DNA from: Massilia litorea
GTDB taxonomy: Bacteria; Pseudomonadota; Gammaproteobacteria; Burkholderiales; Burkholderiaceae_D
Direction of reading: 5' to 3'
Length of the DNA: 64,000 nucleotides
Assembly: GCF_015101885.1 (NCBI RefSeq)
Contig: NZ_CP062941.1
Coordinates: 3,410,001-3,474,000, forward strand
Shown here: positions 1 to 8,969 of the stretch, in pieces
Layout: each line of letters begins with the position of its first letter
Position numbering within the stretch: position 1 is the first letter of the stretch
Position numbers and translations under genes: made by a program
Notes under the pieces: generated by a model
Told to the model about the DNA's origin: nothing
The model's database searches: none
What the model saw: the letters and a program-made list of their open reading frames with translations, nothing else

Positions 1-203
1 TCTGCTGGATCGCGATGCAGGACGATAACGCGGCCGGCATGCTGCCGCCGCACCTGTGGGATGGCACGCCCGACCCGGCGCTGCCTTCATTGAACGTGGC
101 GCAGCCGGGCGCCAGGCTTGGCCGTCCGATCCGCTACGCGCTGAGTAATTCCTTCGCTTTCGGCGGCTCGAATGCGGCGCTGCTGTTCGGGAGAACACAA
201 TGA
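1..203 (+). CDS. Beta-ketoacyl-ACP synthase, 3' end only (aryl-polyene cluster, ApeO-like)
   Basis: Only the C-terminal part is present; the frame is open from the window edge. The tail NSFAFGGSNAALLFG is the conserved end of condensing enzymes (KAS I/II fold), where the FGGxN loop lies next to the active site. It overlaps the next gene by 4 bp (ATGA), which suggests translational coupling. Followed by dehydratase, ketoreductase and a second ketosynthase, it matches the KS-DH-KR-KS block of aryl polyene clusters (apeO-P-Q-R order). The catalytic Cys and His residues lie outside the window, so activity cannot be judged. The cluster assignment is inference from gene order. Confidence 0.85.
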   Translation, partial: CWIAMQDDNAAGMLPPHLWDGTPDPALPSLNVAQPGARLGRPIRYALSNSFAFGGSNAALLFGRTQ

Positions 204-658
204 ACCTGCCCGATATCAAAACGCTGGTGCCGCACAGCGGCGCCATGTCGCTGCTGGACACCCTGCTGGCGGCCGACGCCGAGACCCTCGACGCCCAGGT
301 GCGCATTCGGCCGGACTCGATGTTCTGCAGCGGCGGCGCAGTCGGCGCCTGGGTCGGCGTCGAATACATGGCGCAGGCGGTGGCCGCCCACGCCGGCTTT
401 ACGGCGCGCCAGCGCGGCGAGCCGGTGCGCGTCGGCTTCCTGCTTGGCAGCCGGCGCTATGCCTGCAGCGTGCCGGCCTTTGCGGTCGGCAGCGTATTAC
501 ATATCCACGTGCAGCGCGCGCTGCAGGGCGACAACGGCCTGGGCGCGTTCGACTGCCGTATCACAGATGGGCAGGACGGGACCGAGCTGGCCAGCGCCAC
601 GATCACCGTCTTCCAGCCCGACAATGTCGAAGAGTTTTTGCAACGGAGTTCCGAATGA
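200..658 (+). CDS. Hotdog-fold 3-hydroxyacyl-ACP dehydratase, ApeP-like
   Basis: A 152-residue protein with the look of the FabA/FabZ-like dehydratases of aryl polyene clusters. It begins with the LVPHSGAMSLLD segment, which carries the typical active-site His, and has a GVEYMAQAVAAHAG helix like the central hotdog helix. In the pathway it would remove water from the 3-hydroxyacyl-ACP intermediate so that conjugated double bonds build up. The start overlaps the upstream ketosynthase stop (ATGA) and its own stop overlaps the fabG-like start (ATGA), so the three genes are very likely co-translated. The family is clear; the exact substrate is inferred from neighbours. Confidence 0.82.
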   Translation: MNLPDIKTLVPHSGAMSLLDTLLAADAETLDAQVRIRPDSMFCSGGAVGAWVGVEYMAQAVAAHAGFTARQRGEPVRVGFLLGSRRYACSVPAFAVGSVLHIHVQRALQGDNGLGAFDCRITDGQDGTELASATITVFQPDNVEEFLQRSSE

Positions 659-1401
659 GTAGTATCGATAAAAGTGTGTTGCGCAGTGTCCTCGTCACCG
701 GCTCCTCGCGCGGCATCGGCAAGGCGATCGCGCTGCGCCTGGCGCGCGAGGGCTATGGCGTGGTGGTGCATTGCCGCAGCCGGCGCGAAGAAGCCGACGC
801 GGTCGCGGGCGAGATCGTCGCCGCTGGGGGCAGCGCGCGCGTGCTGCAGTTCGACATCGGCGAGCGCGAGGCCACGGCCGCCGCGCTGGCGGCCGATATT
901 GAAGAACACGGCTGCTATTACGGCGTCGTCTGCAATGCCGGCGTCGCGCGCGACACGGCCTTCCCGGCAATGACGGGCGAGGAATGGGACCAGGTGCTGG
1001 GCACCAACCTCGATGGCTTCTTCAACGTGTTGAATCCCCTCGTGATGCCGATGGTCCAGCGCCGCAAGCCCGGCCGCATCGTGACCATGGCCTCGGTCTC
1101 GGGCCTGGTCGGCAACCGCGGCCAGGTCAACTACAGCGCGGCCAAGGCCGGCATCATCGGCGCCTCCAAGGCGCTGGCGCTGGAACTGGCCAAGCGCAAC
1201 ATCACCGTCAACTGCGTGGCGCCCGGCCTGATCGAGACCGACATGATCGGCGAGGTGCCGATGGAAGAGGCCTTGAAGATGATCCCCGCGCGCCGCGTCG
1301 GCCGTCCCGAGGAAGTGGCGGCGGCGGTCAGCTACCTGCTGTCCGACGACGCCGGCTACGTCACCCGCCAGGTCATTTCCGTGAATGGAGGTCTGGCATG
1401 A
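655..1401 (+). CDS. fabG: 3-oxoacyl-ACP reductase, SDR family (FabG-like, ApeQ-like)
   Basis: A 248-residue short-chain dehydrogenase/reductase that reduces 3-oxoacyl-ACP with NADPH. The cofactor motif TGSSRGIGKAIA is near residue 16, NAG near residue 89, the catalytic Ser in MASVSG and the Tyr/Lys pair in NYSAAKAG. The start is the ATG at 655, which overlaps the dehydratase stop; a longer open frame reading back into the upstream gene is an artefact. Its stop overlaps the ATG of the next ketosynthase. Its place between dehydratase and ketosynthase makes it the cluster's ketoreductase rather than the housekeeping FabG. Confidence 0.9.
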   Translation: MSSIDKSVLRSVLVTGSSRGIGKAIALRLAREGYGVVVHCRSRREEADAVAGEIVAAGGSARVLQFDIGEREATAAALAADIEEHGCYYGVVCNAGVARDTAFPAMTGEEWDQVLGTNLDGFFNVLNPLVMPMVQRRKPGRIVTMASVSGLVGNRGQVNYSAAKAGIIGASKALALELAKRNITVNCVAPGLIETDMIGEVPMEEALKMIPARRVGRPEEVAAAVSYLLSDDAGYVTRQVISVNGGLA

Positions 1402-2621
1402 ACCACCGCGTCGTCGTCACCGGCATGGCCGGCATCAGCCCGATCGGCAACGACTGGGCCACGGTCCGCGACCGCCTCGGCTCCTACCGCAACGCCATCG
1501 TCCACATGAAAGAATGGGACGATTACGATGGCCTGAACACGCGCCTGGGCGCGCCGGCCGCGCCCTTCGAACTGTCCGGGCGCTACAGCCGCAAGACCAC
1601 GCGCAGCATGGGCCGCGTCGCGCTGCTGGCCACGCGCGCCACGGAACTGGCGCTCATCGACGCCGGCCTGCTGGACGATCCGCTGCTCACCAGCGGCCGC
1701 ATGGGCGTATCCTTCGGCTCCTCGGCCGGCACCCCGAGCGCCATCGGCGACTTCGGCCGCATGATGGAAGAGCGCACAACGCGCGGCATCAATGCCACCA
1801 CCTACATCAAGATGATGGCGCACACGGCGCCCGTGAATATCGGCGTGTTCTTCGGCCTGACCGGGCGCGTGATCACGACCTCGTCGGCCTGCACTTCGGG
1901 CAGCCAGGGCATCGGCTACGCCTACGAGGCAATCAGGAGCGGCCGCCAGACGGCCATGATTGCCGGCGGCGCCGAAGAGCTGTGCGCCACCGAGGCCGCC
2001 GTCTTCGACACCCTGTTCGCCACCAGCACGCGCAACGACACGCCGCAGGCCACGCCGCGTCCTTTCGACGTCTCGCGCGACGGCCTCGTGATCGGCGAGG
2101 GTGCCGGCGCCCTGATCCTGGAAGAACGCGAACACGCGCTGGCGCGCGGCGCCACGATCTACGCGGAACTGGTCGGCTTCGGCACCAACAGCGACGGCAC
2201 CCACGTGACCCAGCCGAACGCCGCCACCATGCGCACCGCGATGGAGATGGCGCTCGAGGACGCGGGCCTGGCCCCAGGCGCGATCGGCTACGTCAACGCC
2301 CACGGCACCGCCACCCAGCAGGGAGACCTGGCCGAGACGCAAGCGACCGCCGCGCTGTTCGGCCCGCACATGCCGATCAGCTCCCTCAAGAGCTACATGG
2401 GCCACACCCTGGGCGCCTGCGGCGCGCTGGAAGCCTGGTTCAGCATCGAGATGATGCGCGAGGGCTGGTTCGCCCCGACCGTCAACCTCAATGAAGTCGA
2501 TCCCCAGTGCGGGCAGCTCGACTACATTCGCGGGGAGGGGCGCCGCCTCGACTGCGAATACGTCATGACCAACAATTTTGCGTTCGGCGGCATTAACACG
2601 TCGTTGATTTTCAAACGGTAG
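1398..2621 (+). CDS. Beta-ketoacyl-ACP synthase (KAS II-like, ApeR-like)
   Basis: A 407-residue condensing enzyme. The nucleophile Cys is in TSSACTSGSQGIGYA, and the two His are in NAHGTATQQGD and GHTLGACGA, so the Cys-His-His triad is complete. It would elongate the acyl chain on the cluster's ACP. The start ATG at 1398 overlaps the previous stop. With the partial ketosynthase at the window edge this gives two KS subunits around a DH and a KR, as in aryl polyene clusters. The tail NNFAFGGINTSLIFKR is the normal KAS end, so the gene is complete. Confidence 0.92.
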   Translation: MNHRVVVTGMAGISPIGNDWATVRDRLGSYRNAIVHMKEWDDYDGLNTRLGAPAAPFELSGRYSRKTTRSMGRVALLATRATELALIDAGLLDDPLLTSGRMGVSFGSSAGTPSAIGDFGRMMEERTTRGINATTYIKMMAHTAPVNIGVFFGLTGRVITTSSACTSGSQGIGYAYEAIRSGRQTAMIAGGAEELCATEAAVFDTLFATSTRNDTPQATPRPFDVSRDGLVIGEGAGALILEEREHALARGATIYAELVGFGTNSDGTHVTQPNAATMRTAMEMALEDAGLAPGAIGYVNAHGTATQQGDLAETQATAALFGPHMPISSLKSYMGHTLGACGALEAWFSIEMMREGWFAPTVNLNEVDPQCGQLDYIRGEGRRLDCEYVMTNNFAFGGINTSLIFKR

Positions 2622-2647
2622 TTCCCCAAAACTCAAGGAAAAAAATA

Positions 2648-3235
2648 ATGAAAAACTCGCGTCGCGCATTGCTGGCCGCATCCATGCTGGTCGCACTCCC
2701 GCTCATCCAGGGCTGCGCCACCAGGATCAAGGCTTCGTCGACCAACAACCCCGCACCGGCCGCCGCCTTCTCGCAGTATGGCCGCATCGAGGTCAAGCCG
2801 GTCGCCTTCAAGGCCGGCTACAAGGGCAACGCCGCCGCACTGGGCAAGATCGCCGCCAACTTCGAGAAGGACCTGGCACCTTCGCTGGAGCAGTGGAACA
2901 GCCGCCCGGCGAATGGCCGCACCCTGACCGTCGAGCCGATCGTCGAAGAAATGTCGTTCAAGAGCACGACCAAGCGCGTCTTCCTCGGCCCCCTGGCCGG
3001 CAGCTCGGGCGTCCTGATGCGCGTGACCTTCCGCGACCAGTCGGGCAAGGTCATTGCGACGCCGGAATTCTTCCAGCGCTCGAACGCCATGAGCGGCGGC
3101 TTCACCCTGGGCGTGAACGACAACCTGATGCTGACCCGCGTCGCCAAGCTGGCCAGTAACTACGTGATCGCCAACTACGAGCAGGCCGTCGGCGGCCCGT
3201 CGGGCGCGGACGAACAGGCCGTCGCCGCAAACTGA
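2648..3235 (+). CDS. Predicted lipoprotein of unknown function (possibly DUF4410-like)
   Basis: A 195-residue protein with a lipoprotein signal: positively charged start, hydrophobic stretch and lipobox IQGC with Cys at about residue 23. The mature part has alternating strands and a segment GFTLGVNDNLMLTRVAKLASNYV. An AAGG ribosome site precedes the ATG. It follows the ketosynthase by 26 bp on the same strand and is probably transcribed with it. The general pattern resembles DUF4410-type lipoproteins, but that is a weak guess. A role at the outer membrane together with the polyene pigment is only inference from position. Confidence 0.7.
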   Translation: MKNSRRALLAASMLVALPLIQGCATRIKASSTNNPAPAAAFSQYGRIEVKPVAFKAGYKGNAAALGKIAANFEKDLAPSLEQWNSRPANGRTLTVEPIVEEMSFKSTTKRVFLGPLAGSSGVLMRVTFRDQSGKVIATPEFFQRSNAMSGGFTLGVNDNLMLTRVAKLASNYVIANYEQAVGGPSGADEQAVAAN

Positions 3236-3261
3236 TCCGGTTCACTTTCGAGGAAAACAAC

Positions 3262-3705
3262 ATGAAAAAACTGATGCTGAGTATCGCCGTGGCCGCCGCC
3301 GCCATCGGCAGCACCGTCCCTGCGCAAGCGCGCGACAACAAGCTGATGATGCCGCTGGCCGCAGCCATGGCGGCCAACGACGCGCAGAGCCGCCTCGGCG
3401 ACACGGTCAAATTCTATTTCGGCAGCCAGAAGACGCCGGCCATTGCCCAGCGCCTGGGCAGCGACAAGACCAGCCAGAAGACCAATTCCTTCGGCAAGTC
3501 GCCAGAAACGGCCTGCAACTGGGCCTTCCTGTCGGGCATGCTGAAGCTGCAGCAGCGCGCGAAAGAACTGGGTGCCGACGCGGTCATCAACATCGTGAGC
3601 AATTACAAGAACGAGGAAATGTCGAGCGAGACCGAGTTCGAATGCCACGACGGCGCGATGATGTCGGGCGTTGCGCTCAAGGGCGAGTTCGTCAAGCTCA
3701 AGTAA
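3262..3705 (+). CDS. Small exported protein of unknown function
   Basis: A 147-residue protein with a clear Sec signal peptide (MKKLMLSIAVAAAAIGSTVPAQA). The mature domain contains RAKELGADAVINIVSNYKN, a segment typical of small periplasmic proteins with a YbjQ-like helix-strand fold, plus two Cys residues (ACNW and ECHD) that could form a disulfide. Proteins of this type have sometimes been labelled as an excinuclease subunit, but nothing here is an ATPase and the name should not be used. The stop overlaps the next start (TAATG), so it is coupled to the phosphopantetheinyl transferase. Confidence 0.72.
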   Translation: MKKLMLSIAVAAAAIGSTVPAQARDNKLMMPLAAAMAANDAQSRLGDTVKFYFGSQKTPAIAQRLGSDKTSQKTNSFGKSPETACNWAFLSGMLKLQQRAKELGADAVINIVSNYKNEEMSSETEFECHDGAMMSGVALKGEFVKLK

Positions 3706-4346
3706 TGAGCGAGGGCCGGGCGGGCTGCCGCGACCAAACACTGTTGTGGCTGTTGGACGCCGGCGCGATCTCCTGCGCGGCGCTGGACGCTTACACCGCC
3801 TGGCTGGGTGAAGGGGAGCGCCAGCGCTGCGCCCGTTTCGTGCGGGCCGGGCGGCGCCGGCAGTTCATTGCAGGCCGCGCCTTGCTGCGCCTGGCTCTGG
3901 GCCGTCTTCTTGACCTGGCACCGCGCGACATCGTGCTGCGTGAGCGGCCGGGCCTGGCCCCCGCGCTCGATACGCCGGCGCCGGAGGGCGTCGGTTTCAG
4001 CATCTCGCACAGCGGCCCTTGGGTCGCCTGTGCCGCCAGCACCGTTTCCCAGCTTGGCCTCGATATCGAACGCATCGATGCCGGGCGCGACCTGCTGGCC
4101 CTGGCCGAACAGGCGCTTGGACCTGAGGACGTCGCGGAATTGCGTGCGCTGGCTGGGCAGGCCAGGGTGGATGCGTTCCACCGGATGTGGTGCCTGCATG
4201 AGGCGCGTTTCAAGCTGGGCAGCGCAAGTGCTGCCGATTATGTGTTCGCGCAGCCGGGACTGGCGCTGGCCTTGAGCGCCAGTCGTCCCCTGACGCCCGC
4301 GCCGCCGCCGCTCGTCGTGACACTCGGCGAATTGGCCGCAGGCTAG
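3705..4346 (+). CDS. 4'-phosphopantetheinyl transferase, Sfp type
   Basis: A 213-residue enzyme that would load the CoA phosphopantetheine arm onto the cluster's acyl carrier protein. The Mg-binding motif appears as LGLDIERID, and the second motif as WCLHEARFKLG. In most Sfp-type enzymes the second motif is WxxKEA; here His stands where the catalytic Lys is usual. N-terminal features also fit: RFVRAGRRRQFIAGRALLR and the FSISHSG segment. The start ATG at 3705 overlaps the preceding stop. As the last gene of the run it likely serves this pathway. Confidence 0.88.
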   Translation: MSEGRAGCRDQTLLWLLDAGAISCAALDAYTAWLGEGERQRCARFVRAGRRRQFIAGRALLRLALGRLLDLAPRDIVLRERPGLAPALDTPAPEGVGFSISHSGPWVACAASTVSQLGLDIERIDAGRDLLALAEQALGPEDVAELRALAGQARVDAFHRMWCLHEARFKLGSASAADYVFAQPGLALALSASRPLTPAPPPLVVTLGELAAG

Positions 4347-4362
4347 GTACGCCGGGCTGGCC

Positions 4363-4962
4363 TTACCTGGCCACGCCGACCAGCTTGTGCACCAGCTCCG
4401 ACGAGGTCGACGCCGAAAACTTGCGCATCAGTTTCGCCCGGTGCATCTCGACAGTGCGCGGACTCAGGTCGGTCTCGCGGGCGATCACCTTGCTGGTCTT
4501 GCCTTCCACTAAAAGCGCGGCGATCTCGCGTTCGCGCGGGGTCAGCTCGGCCGTGACCGGCCGCTTCTCGCTCACGTCCTCGAAGGTCCACACGCCCGCG
4601 CCGAGCGGCTCGTTCGCGTTCAGGGCGCGCCCCGTCACGTGGCACCAGAACAGTTCGCCGTCGCCGCGGCGCATGATGCGCTCGTCCGAGTAGCGGCCCT
4701 TCGCATTCATGATGGGCACGATGCGGTCGCCCGTGCGCAGGAATTCGTCCATCGTCGGGTACAGCACGGCAAAGGACTGGCCGTCGAGCTGGCCGCGGTC
4801 GTAGCCGAACATCGCGGCCAGCGCGAGGTTGCATGACTGGATCACGCGGTTGCTCGAGATGCACATGCCGACCGGCGCATGCTGGAAAATCATCTCGTAA
4901 TCGATGGCGTATGATGGATTCACTTGAACTGCTTCTACTTGTTGTTGCTGGGGCAGGGCCAT
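4363..4962 (-). CDS. PAS domain LuxR-family transcriptional regulator
   Basis: A 199-residue regulator. Residues about 20-125 form a PAS domain (IFQHAPVGMCISSNRVIQSCN ... FWCHVTGRALN) that should sense a small ligand or redox state. Residues about 135-199 form a LuxR helix-turn-helix (LTPREREIAALLVEGKTSKVIARE ... TVEMHRAKLMRKF). There is no receiver domain, so it is not a standard response regulator. It is divergent from the CoA-transferase pair with a 106-bp shared intergenic region, so it may control those genes; that is inference from position. Confidence 0.88.
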   Translation of the reverse strand: MALPQQQQVEAVQVNPSYAIDYEMIFQHAPVGMCISSNRVIQSCNLALAAMFGYDRGQLDGQSFAVLYPTMDEFLRTGDRIVPIMNAKGRYSDERIMRRGDGELFWCHVTGRALNANEPLGAGVWTFEDVSEKRPVTAELTPREREIAALLVEGKTSKVIARETDLSPRTVEMHRAKLMRKFSASTSSELVHKLVGVAR

Positions 4963-4981
4963 GGCCGGTAGTTCTACGGTA

Positions 4982-5010
4982 TTGTGCTTTGAATCGGCGT
5001 ATTTTATGCT
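4982..5010 (+). promoter_or_regulatory. Candidate sigma-70 promoter of the CoA-transferase operon
   Basis: TTGTGC at 4982-4987 and TATGCT at 5005-5010 are separated by exactly 17 bp and lie 59 bp upstream of the scoA-like start, in the divergent intergenic region shared with the PAS-LuxR gene. Match to consensus is moderate (four of six in each box). Confidence 0.45.
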
Positions 5011-5068
5011 GGGATTCTACTCTGCGGTACATAAACGGCTATTCAGCCACTCTACAAAAGGGACGGGT

Positions 5069-5767
5069 ATGAACAAAGTGTATCCTGACGCGGCATCGGC
5101 GCTGGCCGGTATCGTTCAAGACGGCCAGACCATCGCCGTCGGCGGCTTCGGCCTGTGCGGCATTCCCGAGGCGCTGATCGAAGCGCTGCGCGATTCGGGC
5201 GTGAAGCAATTGACCGCCATCTCCAACAACGCAGGCGTCGACGGCTTCGGCCTCGGCCAGCTGCTGGAGACGCGCCAGATCAAGAAGATGATCGCCTCGT
5301 ATGTCGGCGAAAACAAGGAATTCGCACGCCAGTTCCTGGCCGGCGAACTCGAACTCGAATTCACCCCACAGGGCACCCTGGCCGAGAAGCTGCGTTGCGG
5401 CGGCGCCGGCATCCCGGCCTTCTTCACGAAAACCGGCTACGGTACCATCGTTGCCGACGGCAAGGAAACGCGCGAGTTCAACGGCGAACATTATGTGATG
5501 GAGCTGGCCCTGGTGCCGGACGTGTCGCTGGTGAAAGCCTGGAAGGCCGACAAGGCCGGCAACCTGGTGTTCCGCAAGACCGCGCGCAACTTCAACCCGA
5601 ACGTCGCCACCGCCGGTAAAGTCTGCATCGTCGAAGTCGAAGAGCTGGTCGAGATCGGCGAGATCGATCCGGACCAGGTGCACACCGCAAGCATCTTCGT
5701 GCACCGCATCGTCCACAATCCGACGCCGGAAAAGCGCATCGAACAGCGCACCGTGCGCGCAAACTAA
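5069..5767 (+). CDS. scoA: 3-oxoacid CoA-transferase subunit A
   Basis: A 232-residue alpha subunit of a class I CoA-transferase that moves CoA from succinyl-CoA to acetoacetate or a similar 3-oxoacid. The [17 protein letters not shown] segment and the [12 protein letters not shown] loop are typical of the A subunit. The ATG at 5069 with upstream GGGACGGG gives the family's normal N-terminus ([12 protein letters not shown]); the longer frame starting at 4961 overlaps the promoter and is rejected. It is 20 bp upstream of subunit B. The substrate is inferred from the family; the 3-hydroxybutyrate dehydrogenase at 20114-20908 would feed the same pathway. Confidence 0.92.
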   Translation: MNKVYPDAASALAGIVQDGQTIAVGGFGLCGIPEALIEALRDSGVKQLTAISNNAGVDGFGLGQLLETRQIKKMIASYVGENKEFARQFLAGELELEFTPQGTLAEKLRCGGAGIPAFFTKTGYGTIVADGKETREFNGEHYVMELALVPDVSLVKAWKADKAGNLVFRKTARNFNPNVATAGKVCIVEVEELVEIGEIDPDQVHTASIFVHRIVHNPTPEKRIEQRTVRAN

Positions 5768-5787
5768 AAACCGATCGGAGACAGAAC

Positions 5788-6438
<651 letters not shown>

Positions 6439-6461
6439 GCCTGCGATAGATGCAGTCGAAG

Positions 6462-6486
6462 AGAGCGGCCTGTGCCGCTCTTTTTT
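6462..6486. terminator. Intrinsic terminator after scoB
   Basis: AGAGCGGC (6462-6469), loop CTGT, GCCGCTCT (6474-6481), then a run of T to 6486. It ends the plus-strand scoAB operon and overlaps the 3' end of the convergent hemolysin-III-like gene. Confidence 0.85.
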
Positions 6487-7105
6487 ATTCCAGCACGTAC
6501 CAGTAAATCGTGATGTAGTGCGCGGCGCTCCCCGCCAGCACGAACAGATGCCAGATCCCGTGCGCATGGCGCAGGCGCGCATCGAGCGCATAGAACACGA
6601 TGCCGGCCGTGTAGGCGATCCCTCCGCCCAGCAGCCAGGCAAAGCCGTCCGCACCGAGACCTTCCTGCAGTGGCCGCAACATGGTTGCCGCCGACCAGCC
6701 CATCGCGAGATACACCAGCATCGACAGCACCCGCGCGCCCTTGTGCGGCCGGGTTTCCTGCAGGATGCCGACGATCGCCAGGCCCCACACGACGCCGAGC
6801 AGGATCCAGGCCTCGCTGCCCGTCAGCATCAGCATGCAGAAGGGCGTGTAGCTGCCGGCGATGAGCAGGTAGATGCTGAGGTGGTCCAGGCGCTGCAGCA
6901 ATTGCTTCAGCGATCCGCTGGCGCCGTGGTAGGCGGTCGAGCAGGCGTACATCAGGACCAGCGAGATCGCGTACACGGCCGTGCTGGCCAGCCCCAGGTG
7001 GCCGTTGGCATTGAAGGCGCGCGCCAGCAGCGGGATGCTGGCGCCGAAGGCGAGCACGGCGCCGCCGAGGTGGGTGATGGTGTTGAACTTTTCGCCGTGT
7101 TGCAT
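6485..7105 (-). CDS. Hemolysin III family (TrhA/PAQR-like) membrane protein
   Basis: A 206-residue protein with about seven transmembrane helices. Family marks are EKFNTITHLGGAVLA near the start, ACSTAYHGAS with a metal-ligand His, LDHLSIYLLIAGSYTP in the middle and IWHLFVLAGSAAHY near the end; the conserved Ser, Asp and three His are the putative zinc site of this hydrolase-like superfamily. The ATG at 7105 gives the normal family N-terminus; the open frame runs further upstream but reads through a noncoding stretch. Function in this family is poorly defined; the haemolysin name is historical. Confidence 0.88.
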   Translation of the reverse strand: MQHGEKFNTITHLGGAVLAFGASIPLLARAFNANGHLGLASTAVYAISLVLMYACSTAYHGASGSLKQLLQRLDHLSIYLLIAGSYTPFCMLMLTGSEAWILLGVVWGLAIVGILQETRPHKGARVLSMLVYLAMGWSAATMLRPLQEGLGADGFAWLLGGGIAYTAGIVFYALDARLRHAHGIWHLFVLAGSAAHYITIYWYVLE

Positions 7106-7217
7106 GGCACCCCCCGCTGGACAGTGGGCGGCACCGGAAGTGCCGCCTCCCCATTCTAGCGCGGGCGTGTCTGCGCGCACTGTGCCATGCCGGCGCGCGT
7201 GCGCCGGTGTTGCGTTT

Positions 7218-8489
7218 TTACCCGAGCGACCAGACGTACTGGACCGGCACCCAGGCACGCGCCGGCTTGCCGCCGGCAAGCGCCGGCGTGAAGCGGCACT
7301 TGGCGATCGCGGCGCGTGCCGCCTCGTCGAGCGAGGCGTCGCCGCTCGACTGCGCAACTTGTGCTTCGGCCACGCTTCCGTCGGTATCGATCAGGAAGCG
7401 CAGCGAGGTCGTTCCTTGTGCGCGCCGGGCCAGTGCCTCCGCCGTATATTCCGGTTTGGCGCAGGAATTGAACTGGGCAATCGGCTTCCTGCTGAGCGAG
7501 GCGTCGCCGGTGGCGTCGTGGGCCGTGGCCGTCCCGGCGCAGCCGGCGATGCAGGCCGTCGCCATGGCCAGGACCGGAAGCGCGGCTTTCCAGGTGAGTG
7601 CTTGCGTTTCGGGACGAACCAATCGTTTGATGCGGGTCATGAGATCTCCTCCGTTGGCCGCCTGGGCCAGGTGCTGGGTTGAGAACTGGAGACGTTCCAG
7701 TTCGGAAAGCGCAAGGGCCAGGCGCCGCGGTTCGCCCAGTTGTCTTGCCGCGATATCGTCCGCAATCTGCTCGCGCTCGACACGGATGCGGTGCGAGAGC
7801 CACCAGACCACGGGGTGGTAGAACAGGATGGTTTCGATCAGGCTCTGCGCCAGGTTGACCAGGTAATCGCAGCGGCGCACGTGCGCCAGTTCATGCGCCA
7901 GCAGGGCCTCCAGCAGCTGCGGCGGCATGCCTGAGATGAGCGACGCCGGCACCAGCACCACCGGACGCCACCAGCCGGCGGTGACCGGACTGGACAGCGT
8001 GTCGACCACCCGCAGGCGCAGCGTGCGCGTGATGCCGAACTGCGCGGCCATCGTGTCCAGGCGCGCCTTCCAGTGCGGGTCGGTGCGCTCGGTCCTGGCG
8101 GAGCGCCGGATCCATACCAGGCCGAGCGCCAGGCGCAGGCCGAGCGCAGCGGCGCAGGCTGCCCAGCCGGCGACCAGCCAGGCAAGGTGGGCCTGCAGGA
8201 AGCCTTGCCAGCCGCCGCCGCCAGCCGCGCCGGTGCCGGAGAAGATTTGTCCAAGTACCGGGGTGCCGCTTGCGCCGGATGGGCCGCCGTTCAGGCGCGC
8301 GACCAGTTCGACCGCAGGCCACAGCAGGCACAACAGCAGGTGGACGCAGGCGACCGCGTAGCGCGTCTGTGGACGGGCCTTGCGCAGGCCGATCATCGCG
8401 CAGGCGGCCTCCAGCCCGATCAATGCACACTGCCAGACGGAATCGAGCAGGGTGGCGCCGATATGGCCGACGAGCTCCTGGCCGGTCAT
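7218..8489 (-). CDS. BlaR1-like M56 metallopeptidase fused to a C-terminal TonB-like domain
   Basis: A 423-residue membrane protein. There are hydrophobic helices around residues 20-35, 45-65 and 100-127, the zinc motif HELAH at about 199-203 with RRCDY after it, then a long cytoplasmic or periplasmic stretch, another hydrophobic segment with ATACIAGC near 310, and a C-terminal TonB-like domain (PEYTAEALARRAQGTTSLRF ... PVQYVWSLG). BlaR1 proteins normally end in a beta-lactam sensor; here that module is replaced by a TonB C-terminal domain. It overlaps the upstream BlaI gene by 4 bp, so the two are a regulatory pair. The signal sensed is unknown. Confidence 0.85.
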   Translation of the reverse strand: MTGQELVGHIGATLLDSVWQCALIGLEAACAMIGLRKARPQTRYAVACVHLLLCLLWPAVELVARLNGGPSGASGTPVLGQIFSGTGAAGGGGWQGFLQAHLAWLVAGWAACAAALGLRLALGLVWIRRSARTERTDPHWKARLDTMAAQFGITRTLRLRVVDTLSSPVTAGWWRPVVLVPASLISGMPPQLLEALLAHELAHVRRCDYLVNLAQSLIETILFYHPVVWWLSHRIRVEREQIADDIAARQLGEPRRLALALSELERLQFSTQHLAQAANGGDLMTRIKRLVRPETQALTWKAALPVLAMATACIAGCAGTATAHDATGDASLSRKPIAQFNSCAKPEYTAEALARRAQGTTSLRFLIDTDGSVAEAQVAQSSGDASLDEAARAAIAKCRFTPALAGGKPARAWVPVQYVWSLG

Positions 8490-8869
8490 GGCCCGTCGTC
8501 CTTCAGCAGCTTTTCGATCTCGGCGCGCTCCTTCTTGGAGATGCCGCTTTTCAGGGCCGCCAGCACCAGCGCCTTGGCCGAACCGGCGAAGGCCTTCTGC
8601 ATCAGGTCCTTCAATAAATTGGTTTGCAGCGAATCCTGGGGCTGGGCCGGCGCGTAGACGTGCGAACGCTCGCTCTCGTCGCGGCTCAACAGCCCCTTGG
8701 TGTGCATGATCTGCATGAGGCGCAGCACGGTGGCGTAGGTCACCTCGGGACGCGTCTTCTGCATCGCCTCGTGTACCTGGCGCGCGGTCGCGGCGCCGAG
8801 CGGCCACAGCACCTGCAGGAGGTCGAGTTCGGCCGCGGTCGGCTTGGGAATGTCGGCAGGTGTGGGCAT
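8486..8869 (-). CDS. BlaI/MecI/CopY family transcriptional repressor
   Basis: A 127-residue winged-helix repressor. The DNA-binding part is PTAAELDLLQVLWPLGAATARQVHEAM with the VTYATVLRLMQIMHTKGLL recognition region, followed by a dimerisation tail. BlaI-type repressors are removed when their partner M56 protease is activated. The gene is first in a two-gene operon, overlaps the M56 gene by 4 bp and has a repeat-rich promoter region just upstream (8901-8933), which suggests autoregulation. Confidence 0.92.
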   Translation of the reverse strand: MPTPADIPKPTAAELDLLQVLWPLGAATARQVHEAMQKTRPEVTYATVLRLMQIMHTKGLLSRDESERSHVYAPAQPQDSLQTNLLKDLMQKAFAGSAKALVLAALKSGISKKERAEIEKLLKDDGP

Positions 8870-8900
8870 GGTGCTTCCTTCAGGGACAGGCTGGATGAAT

Positions 8901-8933
8901 CTAGAATATCTTGTCTAGAAAAGATTGTCTAGC
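8901..8933 (-). promoter_or_regulatory. Promoter and phased operator of the BlaI-M56 operon
   Basis: Three CTAG cores at 8901-8904, 8915-8918 and 8929-8932 are spaced by exactly 14 bp; read on the minus strand the first two are CTAGACAA. Within them, TAGACA (minus strand, 8926-8931) and TATTCT (8903-8908) form a -35/-10 pair with 17-bp spacing. A repressor bound to the cores would cover the promoter. The binding protein is inferred to be the adjacent BlaI. Confidence 0.6.
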
Positions 8934-8969
8934 TTATTTCGCTGCCGTGCCGGCCCTGCCTGCGGGGGC

